A stretch of 44,014 nt of DNA from Prevotella sp. (GCA_016285075.1 JAEEQB010000041.1:1-44014), one strand, 5' to 3'. Numbered from the stretch's first letter, positions 1-9,925 are shown. Translations and numbers: made by a program. Notes: generated by a model not told the origin, from the sequence alone.

Positions 1-1674
1 AAGCCCGCCATGTTCGATGACTTCAGCACCAAGAACTACCAGTATCACAACATTTACTTTTGGCAGCTTGTTTGCAAGGCCTGGCAGGATCAGGATCTCT
101 TCGGCAGGGTGCTGGGCGTCTCAAAGGCACAGCTTGACGGAGGTCTCTCCAATGGTCTGCATTTCCTCTATAGTGGCTACTCCTGGTGGTGGAAGACCTC
201 TTGGTGGTGTACTCTTTATGAGGCCACCTACAAGAACGGTACTGGCAAGAAGTCGAACATGCATGAGGCAGCCACTTCCAAGCCTAAGAAGGACATGCGC
301 GACATCATCGTCGATGCCAAGACTGGCGATAAGGTTGGAACGGTCAACGGCAAATTCTTCGACAACGACAACGCCGTGCGCTGGTATGCGCGTTGCAAGA
401 CTGGCTCACAACTCAGCAGCAATGGCAAATACAACGAGAAGACTGCCATCAGCGGTGTCCAGGAAGTGTATGTCTATAATAGACTGCATGGGGTTGACCT
501 GAACAATGAGCCCGAGGTGACTACCAAGGATATGTTGATGGGAGATGGTGAGACTTACTATGGCGACTCTTACTATCGTATAGGCGACGTGGTGAAGGAT
601 GAGGACGGTGCCCTCTGGTTCTGCGTCCAGCTTTCAGGCGTTCCAGAGATATTACGCGATGAATATCTGAAGTATGGTGTAGAAGGGGTTTACAACAATT
701 TTAAGATGAAAGTGTTGCCCAGTCAGTACTCTTGGTTCGTTAGTCTCACCCCCAAGGGCAACAGCGGTCAGTCGCTCTTCGAGGGCGACGGCCAGCAGTA
801 TTACACCAACCTGCCTACCATCAACCAAGCTAAGTATATTTCACATATCTTGGCCTACATACTTTGGGATGGCCTTTGGAGCTTGAATGTTGGCGCATCG
901 CTCACCAAGGCTTATAATAACATTCTCCAGTACGCCAAGGTTGACCTGACCAAATTGGTTGTTCGTCGCGACAGTTTGTTCGATGCAGGCACAAATGGTA
1001 CCCAGACTAACCATATCCAGAATTGTTTCGTAAATCTCGCCTATAGCGATGCCAGCAATGCCGCCCAGCAGAAACAATCCTATATGCGCTACATCCTTGA
1101 CGGCTGCGGACAGGATACTGATGATAATGGAAATTTAAAACCAGGCAGCCGCATGAATTATGACAGGATGCAAGACAGCTATACGACTGGCAATTACACC
1201 ACAAAGATGTACATACAAGACGTGGGCAACATCAATATGGTACGCCAGTATGCCTATGACTCGTGGGTTACACTGCCCTGGTACACTCTTGGTAATATGG
1301 GACCAGGCCAGACAGATGGCAAAGCCACTGACATCTATCCTCATGAAAAGATCTTGGAGGGACGATATTCGCAGGCTGTACCCGAAAGGTTCCTTTGGGA
1401 CGAGCAGAAGGTTGACTATAGCAACCCACAGTTAACGTCGATGTACAAGGAGCCTATCACCATACTCCGCGTGATGCGGGTGAAGGATCGTGGTCTAAAA
1501 CCCACCGAGAGCGTTGATGGGAAGAAACTGACCGAGGAATTCCTCTGCACGTATGATGGGAAGCGTGATACATATGGCGATATGTCGGGGTTCATGAGCA
1601 ACTTCGGTGATGTTGCCTTCTTTTTTAATGGCAATAAGTACAAACTGAAGGACATTCCATTCCTTGGACAATAA
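1..1674 (+). CDS. Secreted/lipoprotein-like protein of unknown function, 5' end truncated by window
   Basis: The reading frame is already open at base 1, so the ATG at 10 is probably internal and the true start lies outside the window. About 557 residues are visible. The protein is rich in Tyr, Trp, Asn and Gly, as in secreted Bacteroidota proteins, and has no transmembrane stretch in the visible part. I do not recognise a family. Around residues 180-210 it has a short pattern of Tyr, Gly-Asp-Val-Val and Leu-Trp-Phe-Cys-Val that loosely resembles a segment of the lipoprotein at 7610-8815, so the two may be distantly related; this is inference. The gene ends 34 bp before the first MACPF gene on the same strand with no visible terminator, so it is probably the upstream member of the same operon. 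Confidence 0.7.
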   Translation, partial: KPAMFDDFSTKNYQYHNIYFWQLVCKAWQDQDLFGRVLGVSKAQLDGGLSNGLHFLYSGYSWWWKTSWWCTLYEATYKNGTGKKSNMHEAATSKPKKDMRDIIVDAKTGDKVGTVNGKFFDNDNAVRWYARCKTGSQLSSNGKYNEKTAISGVQEVYVYNRLHGVDLNNEPEVTTKDMLMGDGETYYGDSYYRIGDVVKDEDGALWFCVQLSGVPEILRDEYLKYGVEGVYNNFKMKVLPSQYSWFVSLTPKGNSGQSLFEGDGQQYYTNLPTINQAKYISHILAYILWDGLWSLNVGASLTKAYNNILQYAKVDLTKLVVRRDSLFDAGTNGTQTNHIQNCFVNLAYSDASNAAQQKQSYMRYILDGCGQDTDDNGNLKPGSRMNYDRMQDSYTTGNYTTKMYIQDVGNINMVRQYAYDSWVTLPWYTLGNMGPGQTDGKATDIYPHEKILEGRYSQAVPERFLWDEQKVDYSNPQLTSMYKEPITILRVMRVKDRGLKPTESVDGKKLTEEFLCTYDGKRDTYGDMSGFMSNFGDVAFFFNGNKYKLKDIPFLGQ

Positions 1675-1708
1675 TACTTATAAGTATGTGATTATTTAAT
1701 AATGTATA

Positions 1709-3385
1709 ATGAATACAAGAAACTATTTCAACGCAGTGCTTTCAGCCGTCTTCGTGATGGGACTGGGCATGAGCGTCACGTCGTGCAAAAGCGATGATGA
1801 CAGCAGTGGCGGTGATGACAATCAGGTCAGCACCCTGACACTCGATGAGAGCGTCATGCGCAATGGTGTGGAGACCGACATGGAGAGTGCCGTCGTGCCT
1901 CTCAACGTCAAGTGTAATGGCGCTTGGAGTGTAGCCATCGAGAAGGGCAAGGACTGGGTGAATGTGGAGAATAACAAGATTTTCTACAACGGCTCTCAGA
2001 CGCTACAGTTGCTCTTCGACGAGAACCGCACTGAGGTGGACCGTACCGCCATGCTCTACATTACCAACGACGCCGATGAGACACAGGTTGTCACCTTGCG
2101 ACAGACCACACTCTATAAGGGTGAGGTCCCCAACAACTCGAACATCCAGAACTTCGGGGGTAAGGGTCTGGGCTGCGGTATCAACGTGGGACAGCTGTTC
2201 CGCGACCAGACACAGGCTGCTTCGAGCAAGTATAACCCGCTGGCCATACACAAGCTGAATAATGTGTTTAACTTGGGTAAGATTGAAAGTCTGATAGACA
2301 AGGGCGCCTTCACCGGCGAGAATCCTTATGTGGAGATCATTACAGAGCGTGGCGAGGCCAGCATCGTGAAGTGGGACTCGCTGGTATCCAAGAGTCGTAC
2401 CCTTGATGCTTCACTCAATATAGAGATCTCGTTCGGATTCTTCAACATGACCGTTGGCGGACATTATAATGCTTCCGACACGATGAACCATGTGGGTGTT
2501 GACTACGCCATCGTGCGCAATCTGTCGCTGTTCAATGCCTACGTGCAGCCAACAGTCCTGCGTAGCTATGCGATGAAGCAGGATGTCATCGACATGATGA
2601 ACGCTGGCGACGTGGATGCCCTCTATGATAAGGTGGAGCAACAGGAAGCCTCATACAAGAAGCGCAACAAGCGCCGCTTTGGCAAAGAAGACCTGACTGC
2701 CGACCAGCAGGCTGCCATCAACGCCATGTACGATCAGATAGACAACCTGCATACCTACGGCGGCGTATTCTCGACGGGCTTTGCAACGACCTATACCAAG
2801 TTGGCTTCGGCATTACGATCTAACGATCAGGCGAAGATCAATGCCACACTAGAGCAGATTGATGCCGATTATGGTCCGTTCTTCATTGCACGTGCCGTAC
2901 TGGGTGGTTCGCTGAACATGAACTGCTGGCTGTCAAACTCATACCTGAAGACTGCCGGTACACTCGAGGTGAAGGCTGCTCTTGAAGGCGAGGGTATGTT
3001 CAATGTCAACGGTACGCTGAACTGGAGCCAGAACGGTCTGGATGCTGTACGCAACTCGCGCCGTACCTACGACATCTATGGCGGTAAGGCCAACCAGCTG
3101 ATGAACGACATCGAGGCTGTGATGAACAGCGAGAACCCCCGCGACGGTGTACGTCTCGACGAGTGTACGAATGCCTGGGTGAACTCACTCTACGGTACCA
3201 ACTCCGACGGCACCCCTGGGACCAGCAATGCAGCGCTCATCACTGTCACGCTGACTGGTATCTGGGAACTGTTCGACGATCCTCAGATACAGACTACGGT
3301 AAAGGAATACTTCCTGAAGAAGTATGAGAAATACGATCTGTCGAAGTATATCGACATGATGTATCAAGTAGAGCCTGACAAGTGA
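1709..3385 (+). CDS. BACON-MACPF-like lipoprotein (degenerate perforin motif)
   Basis: This is a 558-residue lipoprotein. A signal peptide ends in a lipobox (VTSC), and the Cys is followed by KSDDD, an acidic tract that in Bacteroidota marks lipoproteins exported to the cell surface. Residues about 42-135 look like a BACON domain: alternating beta strands, a GAWSV motif, and a final VVTLRQT strand. The remainder aligns by pattern with the next two genes. At residue 388 the sequence YGPFFIARAVLGG occupies the place of the MACPF signature YGTHVV..AAVGG seen in the neighbours, so the Thr-His of the signature is absent. MACPF proteins oligomerise into membrane pores; in Bacteroidales some are secreted antimicrobial toxins (BSAPs). 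The changed motif could mean a non-lytic partner or immunity-like paralogue. The gene overlaps the next by 4 bp. Confidence 0.75.
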   Translation: MNTRNYFNAVLSAVFVMGLGMSVTSCKSDDDSSGGDDNQVSTLTLDESVMRNGVETDMESAVVPLNVKCNGAWSVAIEKGKDWVNVENNKIFYNGSQTLQLLFDENRTEVDRTAMLYITNDADETQVVTLRQTTLYKGEVPNNSNIQNFGGKGLGCGINVGQLFRDQTQAASSKYNPLAIHKLNNVFNLGKIESLIDKGAFTGENPYVEIITERGEASIVKWDSLVSKSRTLDASLNIEISFGFFNMTVGGHYNASDTMNHVGVDYAIVRNLSLFNAYVQPTVLRSYAMKQDVIDMMNAGDVDALYDKVEQQEASYKKRNKRRFGKEDLTADQQAAINAMYDQIDNLHTYGGVFSTGFATTYTKLASALRSNDQAKINATLEQIDADYGPFFIARAVLGGSLNMNCWLSNSYLKTAGTLEVKAALEGEGMFNVNGTLNWSQNGLDAVRNSRRTYDIYGGKANQLMNDIEAVMNSENPRDGVRLDECTNAWVNSLYGTNSDGTPGTSNAALITVTLTGIWELFDDPQIQTTVKEYFLKKYEKYDLSKYIDMMYQVEPDK

Positions 3386-5172
3386 GAATCTGCAGGTGGC
3401 TTTTCGTAGTCGTAGGGCTGCTGGTGTTGGGAGCATGTAGCCAGGAAACCGGCTTGGAAGGCGATGACGCAGCAGCGCCGTCGGCCTTCTCGTGGACACG
3501 CGGCACTATCGAAGAGACACGCATGGCCTTCCTGCGCAACTTTGGCGTGGGATACGGCTATAATGCCGTGTCGGGTCGTTATTGCAACTATGACGATATC
3601 CGCTGTCAGGTGCTGAACCGCCGACAGTTGGAACGAGCTGCCGTGAACATGCAGGAAAAGCTGTTCTTTGCCGACTACACCACCCGCTCATTCTTCCGCG
3701 ACACCGTTGCCTACTCCGACCATGATTATGTGGCCATCTTCAACCTCGACGAGAACTCGAGTATCAATTGTGTGGTTTACAGTCAGGAGCAGACCATTCG
3801 CCAGAACATTCTGGAGGATGGCTTGCGCCAGAGTTTCTACTACTGTGCCGATGAGACACAGCAGGTGGCGAGCCAGTGGATCAGCGTGGCATCAACGAAG
3901 GCTGCCATGCAGTTGGGTCTCGATCCGCAGAATCTGCTGACCGCATCGTTCCGCGATGCCGTGAGCCATCTGGGCGACACCAACGACCCTGCCGCCGTCG
4001 ACTCGTTCATCCGCGTCTACGGCACCCACGTCGTAGTGGGGGCTGCCGTGGGCGGACGCCTGCACATCGACCTGAAGAACTCGATGAAGCGCTACAGCCG
4101 CCGGTTGCAGGAAGAGGAGTTTAAGAGTGAAGACCTGCTGGTGGCATTCAAGAGCCGCAGCGAGAACCGTCAGCTGTCGGAACAGTATGCATGGGTGGAA
4201 GATGCCTCTATTAACGTGACGGCCTACGGCGGCGACCAGTCGGCTCTCTCACAGCTCGTCGGCCCGCAACGCTACGATGGCTCCCGCCATTTCGATGTGG
4301 CCTCGCTGTCGGCATGGCGCAGCAGCATCACCTTTGTGCCCGATGACGAGTATGCCTCGAATGCCGAGATGATCGACATGGAGGTGGTGCCCATCTGGGA
4401 GTTCGTGTTCGATGTGGATGCTGCCGCCAAGTTGCGAACCCGCATCACTTCCGACGCGGCCCTGGCCAGGAAACTGTTAGGCGAGAAGAACTTCGCGTCG
4501 TGTAGCTTCCCGCTCAGGCACGACGAGGCGAAATGTCAGGTGGCACATCGTGACGGCTCATGGGAGACGGTCACCCACCGCACCGGCAAACGGAGCGACC
4601 GCCACGTGGTGTTTGTGGTAAGTGGAGGTCGCTATGTAGCCATGCAGAGCTACGAGTACCTCTCGGGACCGGGTGTGTCGGGCCGGTACTTCTGGACGGT
4701 CTATCCCGTCTACGGAACCGAAGTGAAACTCTATTGCGGTCTGGCTGTAAGCGAAGCCGACGGAAGCGTATACCGGCTGGTGATGGGCAATGACGGATAT
4801 GTGAGGCCACAGGTACTGACTGGTGCAGAACAGGTGGGGTGGGACGCTACCGTGTATCTGAATGCGGGACAGCTGAGCTTTACAGCCCAACAGGGCTATG
4901 ACTATGCGCCCGCCACTCCTATGCTCTACGTGGAGCCGACACATGGCGTGAACACCGATGGTACGGTCGATGTGAGCTATGCCATCGTAGATAAGCCCAG
5001 TGGAAACGAGTTCGAGATAGAGATTCCTGCTGACGGTCCGCAGGACATTGGCGAACAATGGACGCTGGTCTTCACGGGCTACAATAAATACAAGCAAGTG
5101 ATGAACACGTACACGCGATCGGCCGACTTTGCCGGGAACTATAATCCACGCGAAGTACGCCCTGTGCAATGA
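3382..5172 (+). CDS. MACPF-domain lipoprotein (perforin-like)
   Basis: This 596-residue lipoprotein starts with GTG overlapping the TGA of the preceding gene, which suggests translational coupling. The signal peptide ends LLVLGAC at residue 19, and an acidic segment (QETGLEGDD) follows. The MACPF signature is clear: YGTHVVVGAAVGG begins at residue 213, followed by an amphipathic, charge-rich stretch (about 235-270) of the kind that forms a transmembrane hairpin in perforins. From about residue 400 to the end there is an all-beta C-terminal region, a likely target-binding module; its YPVYGTEV segment resembles YPIYHNKV in the next gene. There is no BACON domain. Family knowledge: MACPF proteins make giant beta-barrel pores, and Bacteroidales members include BSAP toxins that kill related strains. 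The specific target cannot be read from sequence. Confidence 0.85.
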   Translation: MRICRWLFVVVGLLVLGACSQETGLEGDDAAAPSAFSWTRGTIEETRMAFLRNFGVGYGYNAVSGRYCNYDDIRCQVLNRRQLERAAVNMQEKLFFADYTTRSFFRDTVAYSDHDYVAIFNLDENSSINCVVYSQEQTIRQNILEDGLRQSFYYCADETQQVASQWISVASTKAAMQLGLDPQNLLTASFRDAVSHLGDTNDPAAVDSFIRVYGTHVVVGAAVGGRLHIDLKNSMKRYSRRLQEEEFKSEDLLVAFKSRSENRQLSEQYAWVEDASINVTAYGGDQSALSQLVGPQRYDGSRHFDVASLSAWRSSITFVPDDEYASNAEMIDMEVVPIWEFVFDVDAAAKLRTRITSDAALARKLLGEKNFASCSFPLRHDEAKCQVAHRDGSWETVTHRTGKRSDRHVVFVVSGGRYVAMQSYEYLSGPGVSGRYFWTVYPVYGTEVKLYCGLAVSEADGSVYRLVMGNDGYVRPQVLTGAEQVGWDATVYLNAGQLSFTAQQGYDYAPATPMLYVEPTHGVNTDGTVDVSYAIVDKPSGNEFEIEIPADGPQDIGEQWTLVFTGYNKYKQVMNTYTRSADFAGNYNPREVRPVQ

Positions 5173-5186
5173 TAAGATAGTAAACA

Positions 5187-7595
5187 ATGAAAGATTGGAT
5201 AGTGACGATCCTGATGGGAGCACTGCTCGTGGGATGTTCTGAACACGAGGAGGACATGACTAGGCCAGAAGTGCCGGCAGACACTGGATTTACGGTGTCG
5301 GCTGCCGACAGTCTGCTGAGTCGCTTCGCCTCCTTCGAGAACATCACTGTGAAGGTGACTCGCAACGAAAAGGGCGAAGGAACCATCACTGTCACTGCCA
5401 ATGCTGACTGGCTCACTTTGAAAACCGACACGCTGCCCGGCGACGGCATCATCAGCCTGGCGACATCCGACAACAAAGGTACGACACGTCGTGAGGCCCT
5501 GCTCACCTTCTCGTCTACGACAGGGAGCAAGGCCACACTCCGACTGTATCAGCGTTGTCTGGCCGACGATGACGTGAACGCCGACCCGGCAGCGGAAGGC
5601 TATCTGGGCTATGGCTACGACATCTACCAGAGTCTGGACAATCCTATGGCTGTGCGCAAGACCCATGCTGTGCTGAGTCTTGATCAGTTGCGCACCCAGA
5701 GTTCGGACATCACCTACGAACTGGTGCATGAGAACCGCCTGTCGCGTACCGACTTCAATATCTACTCTGCCCGCTCCATCAGCGAATATGCCACACTGCT
5801 CACCAACGCGGCCAGCAACACAGAGGTGACACTGATGGGGTGCAAGCAGAACTGCGACCTGCTCCGACAGGTGAGTCGTCAGGAAGACCTGATGGTAAGC
5901 AACCTGGCCTATGGCGTGATGCAGAAGGCCGTATGGAGTCGCACCATCGACCGGGGAGCGCTGATGCATCTGCGTGATGCCGGCAAGCAGCTCTTCACCT
6001 TCGAGTTTAAACAAGACCTACAGAAAGTGACAGGGCAGACGGGAGGTGCACGTGCCGACGCACTGGCACGACTGCTGGAGAAGTACGGCACGCACGTGGT
6101 GGTACAGGCCGACTATGGCGGTAAGATAGACTACACTTTCAGCATGACGAAAACAGGCAGTCTGCAATACGATGAGGAACTGCGCTGCCAGGCTGAGTTT
6201 ACGCTGGGACGACTGCCAAAAGCCGAATGGAGCGACAAACAGTCGGCGGTGCTCAGCAGTTCGAAACAGGCTCAGGGGGCCATCAATATTACCGGTGGCA
6301 GTCCTGCCACCCGTCAACAACTGCAACAAGACGTGAAGGGATTAGGTGCTGCTGACGGTCTGCCGCCCGAACACTTGCTACAGTGGTTAGGCAGCATCAA
6401 TTATAGTGACCATCCCGGCACCGACGAGGCACTCGATGTGGTACACTTCGATATCATACCTTTATGGGATCTCTTCACTGGCGACTTGCAGCGTGAGGTG
6501 ATGCAGGCCGTGATGAGCCGTGCCGACCTGAGCAGCTGTAAGGTGAGCGATGCCATGGCCAATATCGACCTCTACTGGATCGACCTGTCGCAGGCTGTGC
6601 GGTTCGACAGCGACGACAATGCCTCGCTGTCACGCATCCTTTATGTGAAAGGCGTACCGGTGCTGAACATCTGCTCGGAATATGTGCCCATGATTAGGGC
6701 TGATGAGCGGGTGAACATCGCTTATCCTATATATCATAATAAGGTAGGACTGGCACAAGGCTTTTTCGGCCTCTTTCTCGGCGACGGCATTCACCAGCCT
6801 GCCTATGTGATGTTTGATAAGACCGACTGTTACGTGGAACCAATTGTCACGCTCACGGGAGGAACGGTTCTCAATCAGATAGCCTATATTGGCGGCAACC
6901 TGTATCCCGACCGCCACCAACTGCCATTCCAGAATGTGACACCAGAGGTCCACGACGACTACTTCATCTATCGTTACGATGGTGAAACACACGCTACGCC
7001 GGTGGTGAAAGTAGGCTCCAACTTCTGGACCCGGCGCGACATCACCCACGGCATGGGATATACGCCTGACCCTGACAGTGATGACGACGTGAGGGAGATT
7101 ATGACTGACGGCACACTGTTCACCCGGTTCCAGTATGACGTGACAGCACAGGCTGCACGTGCCAACAGTTGGAGCTACGGCTACAATGGAAAACGCTGGT
7201 ATCTGCCGCAACCCGTGCAGGTATACCAGTTGTTTACATACATGGGCAATACCCCAAAAGCACTGTTCCGTGGACAGGTGAGCGGATTCAATGCACAGTT
7301 CAACGGTTATCAAGGGCAGGCTGATATTCTGAACCACAATGCCCTCGGCGACAATGCACGCCGTGGTAAGGGCGAACTGAACATCTTGGCTTCGAAGGCC
7401 ACCAGCAGCGTAGGCGATGCCTGTCTGATGGTGCTCGACAGCCACTACCGTCTGCAAATGATAGACGACAAAACCTATACGGGCGGGGATGCCCAGCAGT
7501 GGCGTACCAACTACTATCCCGTGCGACTCTGCCGAGGTATGGGCTATGAGTACCCCTCGCTCCAAACGTTGCAAGAGAAATATCCCGGCTATTAA
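5187..7595 (+). CDS. BACON-MACPF lipoprotein (perforin-like)
   Basis: This 802-residue lipoprotein begins 14 bp after the previous gene. Its signal peptide ends GALLVGC at residue 17 and is followed by SEHEEDM, again acidic just after the lipid-modified Cys. Residues about 35-120 form a BACON-like domain with ADWLTLKTD and a closing ATLRLYQR strand. The MACPF signature YGTHVVVQADYGG starts at residue 300. A long all-beta C-terminal region of roughly 300 residues follows and probably binds a glycan or protein receptor. Together with the two preceding genes it makes three adjacent MACPF paralogues with different domain layouts, suggesting a multi-component pore or toxins of different specificity. 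That cooperation is inference. Confidence 0.85.
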   Translation: MKDWIVTILMGALLVGCSEHEEDMTRPEVPADTGFTVSAADSLLSRFASFENITVKVTRNEKGEGTITVTANADWLTLKTDTLPGDGIISLATSDNKGTTRREALLTFSSTTGSKATLRLYQRCLADDDVNADPAAEGYLGYGYDIYQSLDNPMAVRKTHAVLSLDQLRTQSSDITYELVHENRLSRTDFNIYSARSISEYATLLTNAASNTEVTLMGCKQNCDLLRQVSRQEDLMVSNLAYGVMQKAVWSRTIDRGALMHLRDAGKQLFTFEFKQDLQKVTGQTGGARADALARLLEKYGTHVVVQADYGGKIDYTFSMTKTGSLQYDEELRCQAEFTLGRLPKAEWSDKQSAVLSSSKQAQGAINITGGSPATRQQLQQDVKGLGAADGLPPEHLLQWLGSINYSDHPGTDEALDVVHFDIIPLWDLFTGDLQREVMQAVMSRADLSSCKVSDAMANIDLYWIDLSQAVRFDSDDNASLSRILYVKGVPVLNICSEYVPMIRADERVNIAYPIYHNKVGLAQGFFGLFLGDGIHQPAYVMFDKTDCYVEPIVTLTGGTVLNQIAYIGGNLYPDRHQLPFQNVTPEVHDDYFIYRYDGETHATPVVKVGSNFWTRRDITHGMGYTPDPDSDDDVREIMTDGTLFTRFQYDVTAQAARANSWSYGYNGKRWYLPQPVQVYQLFTYMGNTPKALFRGQVSGFNAQFNGYQGQADILNHNALGDNARRGKGELNILASKATSSVGDACLMVLDSHYRLQMIDDKTYTGGDAQQWRTNYYPVRLCRGMGYEYPSLQTLQEKYPGY

Positions 7596-7609
7596 ATTAA
7601 AATAGAAGT

Positions 7610-8815
7610 ATGATGAAATGTAAGCAAATAAGCATATTGACGCTGTTTCTGGTGATGGCAATGCTGGCACAGCTGAATATCGGATGCAAGAGCGATGACG
7701 ACACACCCGACACACCTGTGCCTACTAATGGCGAGACACTGACACAGGCTGATAGTCTGATTATCCGTCAGCAGATGGCTGTGGTGAACATCCTCAGCAC
7801 TCTGACAGGGCGTAACGACATAGGCGCCGACTTCGACACCCAGCGCTATGACCCCGACTACGGCACGGTGCGCGACGAAGCACTGCCCTACGTCAGGGCC
7901 ATCGCTGTGGCAGATGCCGCACAGGCCGAGAACCAGTTCCTGGCCCTGGGAGGCGCTGTTTTTGCCGTCAAGACCGCCGACGGACTGAAGGTGACGCTGG
8001 CCGACATGAACCTGCGTACTGACGGGCGCCGTCAGACCTTGGGCACGCTGACCTTCCATCGGGCTGCCGACGGGGAGCGGCTGGCCTATGCCGATGTGGA
8101 GATCGCTTGCCTGCCAACCCTTCGCCGCATCGACTATATCGACGAGACCAACTGGGGCACCAATGCCAACTCTGCCTATATGCTGGGTCAACTGGTGTAT
8201 TACACGGGAAACTACTACACTACAGGACTTTACGTCTGCGTCAAGACGTCAACCGACGGGGCCAACAACGGTCGGCTGATACATTTTGAGAAGGGACCGG
8301 GTGCTTCTGACTGCTCCTACAACCTCGACGGTGACGACGAGGGCTGCTGGGTACCTCTCCATCCTGGGGCTGCTGCCGACATGGAATGCTACATGCAGCT
8401 GCTGATGCGCAACAAGCGGGGCTATCGCAATGCCATCAAGAAATATCTTCAGCGAGGCGATACCGACAAGAAATTCAAAGACCGCATCGAGCAGGTGCTG
8501 CCTGACGGATTCCGTAAGGACGGCTACCTGTACTATGGCAACGGCATGGACTTCACCGCCATCCTGAATGCGGAATTCAGCAGTGAGTCGGAGTGGCTCT
8601 TCGGCCGCCGGCGCAAGGTGACCACCTGGCGCGTATCGAAGGATAGTGTCAGCGAATATGGTACCGAATGGATATACACCTACTGGTATGATGACGAATG
8701 GGGTAAGGGCTTTGAGCGTACATACACGATCCACACGATGAACATCATCAAGTTCGGCTCATCGGAAGTGGCGGGTGCCGCCAAGGTGTACGACCCCGCA
8801 CCAGATGCGTTTTAA
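7610..8815 (+). CDS. Lipoprotein of unknown function in the MACPF operon
   Basis: This is a 401-residue lipoprotein; ATG at 7610 or 7613 could be used, and I kept the first. The signal peptide ends LNIGC, with KSDDDTPDTP after the Cys, the surface-export type tract shared with the first MACPF gene. I do not recognise a domain. The N-terminal half is helical with a region of short strands (residues about 100-160). Residues about 185-245 are rich in Tyr, Gly and Asp and contain a Tyr-Cys-Val motif loosely like one in the truncated gene at the window start. It is 14 bp from the third MACPF gene and 24 bp from the next lipoprotein, so co-transcription is likely. It could be an accessory or immunity factor for the pore formers, but nothing in the sequence proves that. 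Confidence 0.75.
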   Translation: MMKCKQISILTLFLVMAMLAQLNIGCKSDDDTPDTPVPTNGETLTQADSLIIRQQMAVVNILSTLTGRNDIGADFDTQRYDPDYGTVRDEALPYVRAIAVADAAQAENQFLALGGAVFAVKTADGLKVTLADMNLRTDGRRQTLGTLTFHRAADGERLAYADVEIACLPTLRRIDYIDETNWGTNANSAYMLGQLVYYTGNYYTTGLYVCVKTSTDGANNGRLIHFEKGPGASDCSYNLDGDDEGCWVPLHPGAAADMECYMQLLMRNKRGYRNAIKKYLQRGDTDKKFKDRIEQVLPDGFRKDGYLYYGNGMDFTAILNAEFSSESEWLFGRRRKVTTWRVSKDSVSEYGTEWIYTYWYDDEWGKGFERTYTIHTMNIIKFGSSEVAGAAKVYDPAPDAF

Positions 8816-8839
8816 GCGACTATAATATAAATAAGGTAT

Positions 8840-9925
8840 ATGAATACGAAAAGATTGAAATGGTTGATGCCCGTGCTGGCTGTGATGCTGATGCTGACAG
8901 CCTGCAACAAGGACGATGACACACCCGACAAACCGCAGGAAGCCAAGGGAGTGCCTACGCTGGTGACGATTGTGTTTGAACCAGGACAGCTGGGGGCCAT
9001 GTGTACCAACGACTATCTCCAGTTGGATGTGCTGACGTTTGCCAATGAACACAAGGACTCGGTGGTAGGCTCCTTTATCTGTCTGAGGACGTTTGAGAGA
9101 ACCAGAGAGGCCATCAAGGAATGGGCTGAAGCAGGCAAAGACGCACCGGGCAGCGAGCACCGTCTGCTCATCCTTGCCTCGCCAGAACTGTTGCGCTGTA
9201 TGAAAGGCGTGACACTGCGGGAAACCGATCATGTGCTGATGCTGAGGACCTGGCTGGACGATGCCAAGTCCGTGGGACCGGCAGGACGAACGCATGTGCT
9301 GAACCTGTCATATGCTCAGGCGGTGAGACAGGCTGTGGAGCGTTACAAGGCCAAGTATCTGGAAGATTATGCTGATACGCTGGACAGCTTTTCACAGAAA
9401 GAGTACGGCCCGTATAGGATCTACCGGACCTTCTGTTCCGTTCATGTGGCTGACAGTATCAACGAGACACTGCACGAGTTGTTCCCGGAGAAGAAAATAG
9501 GCTACCCCTTCGATAATACGAATGAGAACACCGGATTCTATGACATTGAAAACTGGGGCCTGGGCGTGATTGACGAGCAAGCGGATCAGTGTAACTGGAG
9601 CGAGATGGTCTTAATCATGTCTTATGCCACCACATGGGATCCGCTTTCTGACGGGGTATTCAGCCAGCCCATCCAGTTTGTGGACTACGGTGTGTTCAAT
9701 CGCAGCTATGAGTGGTACTGGATCACTCATGGCTATGACGATGAGCAGCCGCAGTGCGTGATTATCGGTGAACCGGGTAACATTGAGAAGCAACTGGACT
9801 ACATCGTACCCAATTACAACCTGAAGTCGTGGCTCAGCCGGTGGCTGGCCAACCCAGATAACATGCCTGAGGAAGAATGGGGCGAGGTCAGCCTCACTAT
9901 TTGGGAGAATTTGATAGGAAGATAA
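8840..9925 (+). CDS. Lipoprotein with possible type 1 periplasmic-binding-protein fold
   Basis: This is a 361-residue lipoprotein whose signal peptide ends LMLTAC, followed by NKDDDTPD. The mature part starts with a strand and turn (VTIVFEPGQLGAMCTNDYLQLD) whose pattern recalls the first strand of BMP/PnrA-like type 1 binding proteins, where a Gly-rich loop is followed by an acidic-Tyr segment. Alternating strand-helix elements follow, with LLILASPEL and HVLMLRTW as candidate core strands. The similarity is weak and I give it as a guess. The next gene carries a clearer type 1 binding domain, so two receptor-like lipoproteins would be adjacent. The start ATG is 24 bp downstream of the previous gene, and the stop is 20 bp before the next start. 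Confidence 0.65.
   Translation: MNTKRLKWLMPVLAVMLMLTACNKDDDTPDKPQEAKGVPTLVTIVFEPGQLGAMCTNDYLQLDVLTFANEHKDSVVGSFICLRTFERTREAIKEWAEAGKDAPGSEHRLLILASPELLRCMKGVTLRETDHVLMLRTWLDDAKSVGPAGRTHVLNLSYAQAVRQAVERYKAKYLEDYADTLDSFSQKEYGPYRIYRTFCSVHVADSINETLHELFPEKKIGYPFDNTNENTGFYDIENWGLGVIDEQADQCNWSEMVLIMSYATTWDPLSDGVFSQPIQFVDYGVFNRSYEWYWITHGYDDEQPQCVIIGEPGNIEKQLDYIVPNYNLKSWLSRWLANPDNMPEEEWGEVSLTIWENLIGR

Noticed and set aside
5139..6014. 291-residue minus-strand frame
   Set aside because: Spans the junction of two supported plus-strand genes and has no recognisable features.
6630..7715. 361-residue minus-strand frame opposite the third MACPF gene
   Set aside because: Antisense to a well-supported gene; its composition (many His, Val, Ile) is that of a reverse-complement frame.
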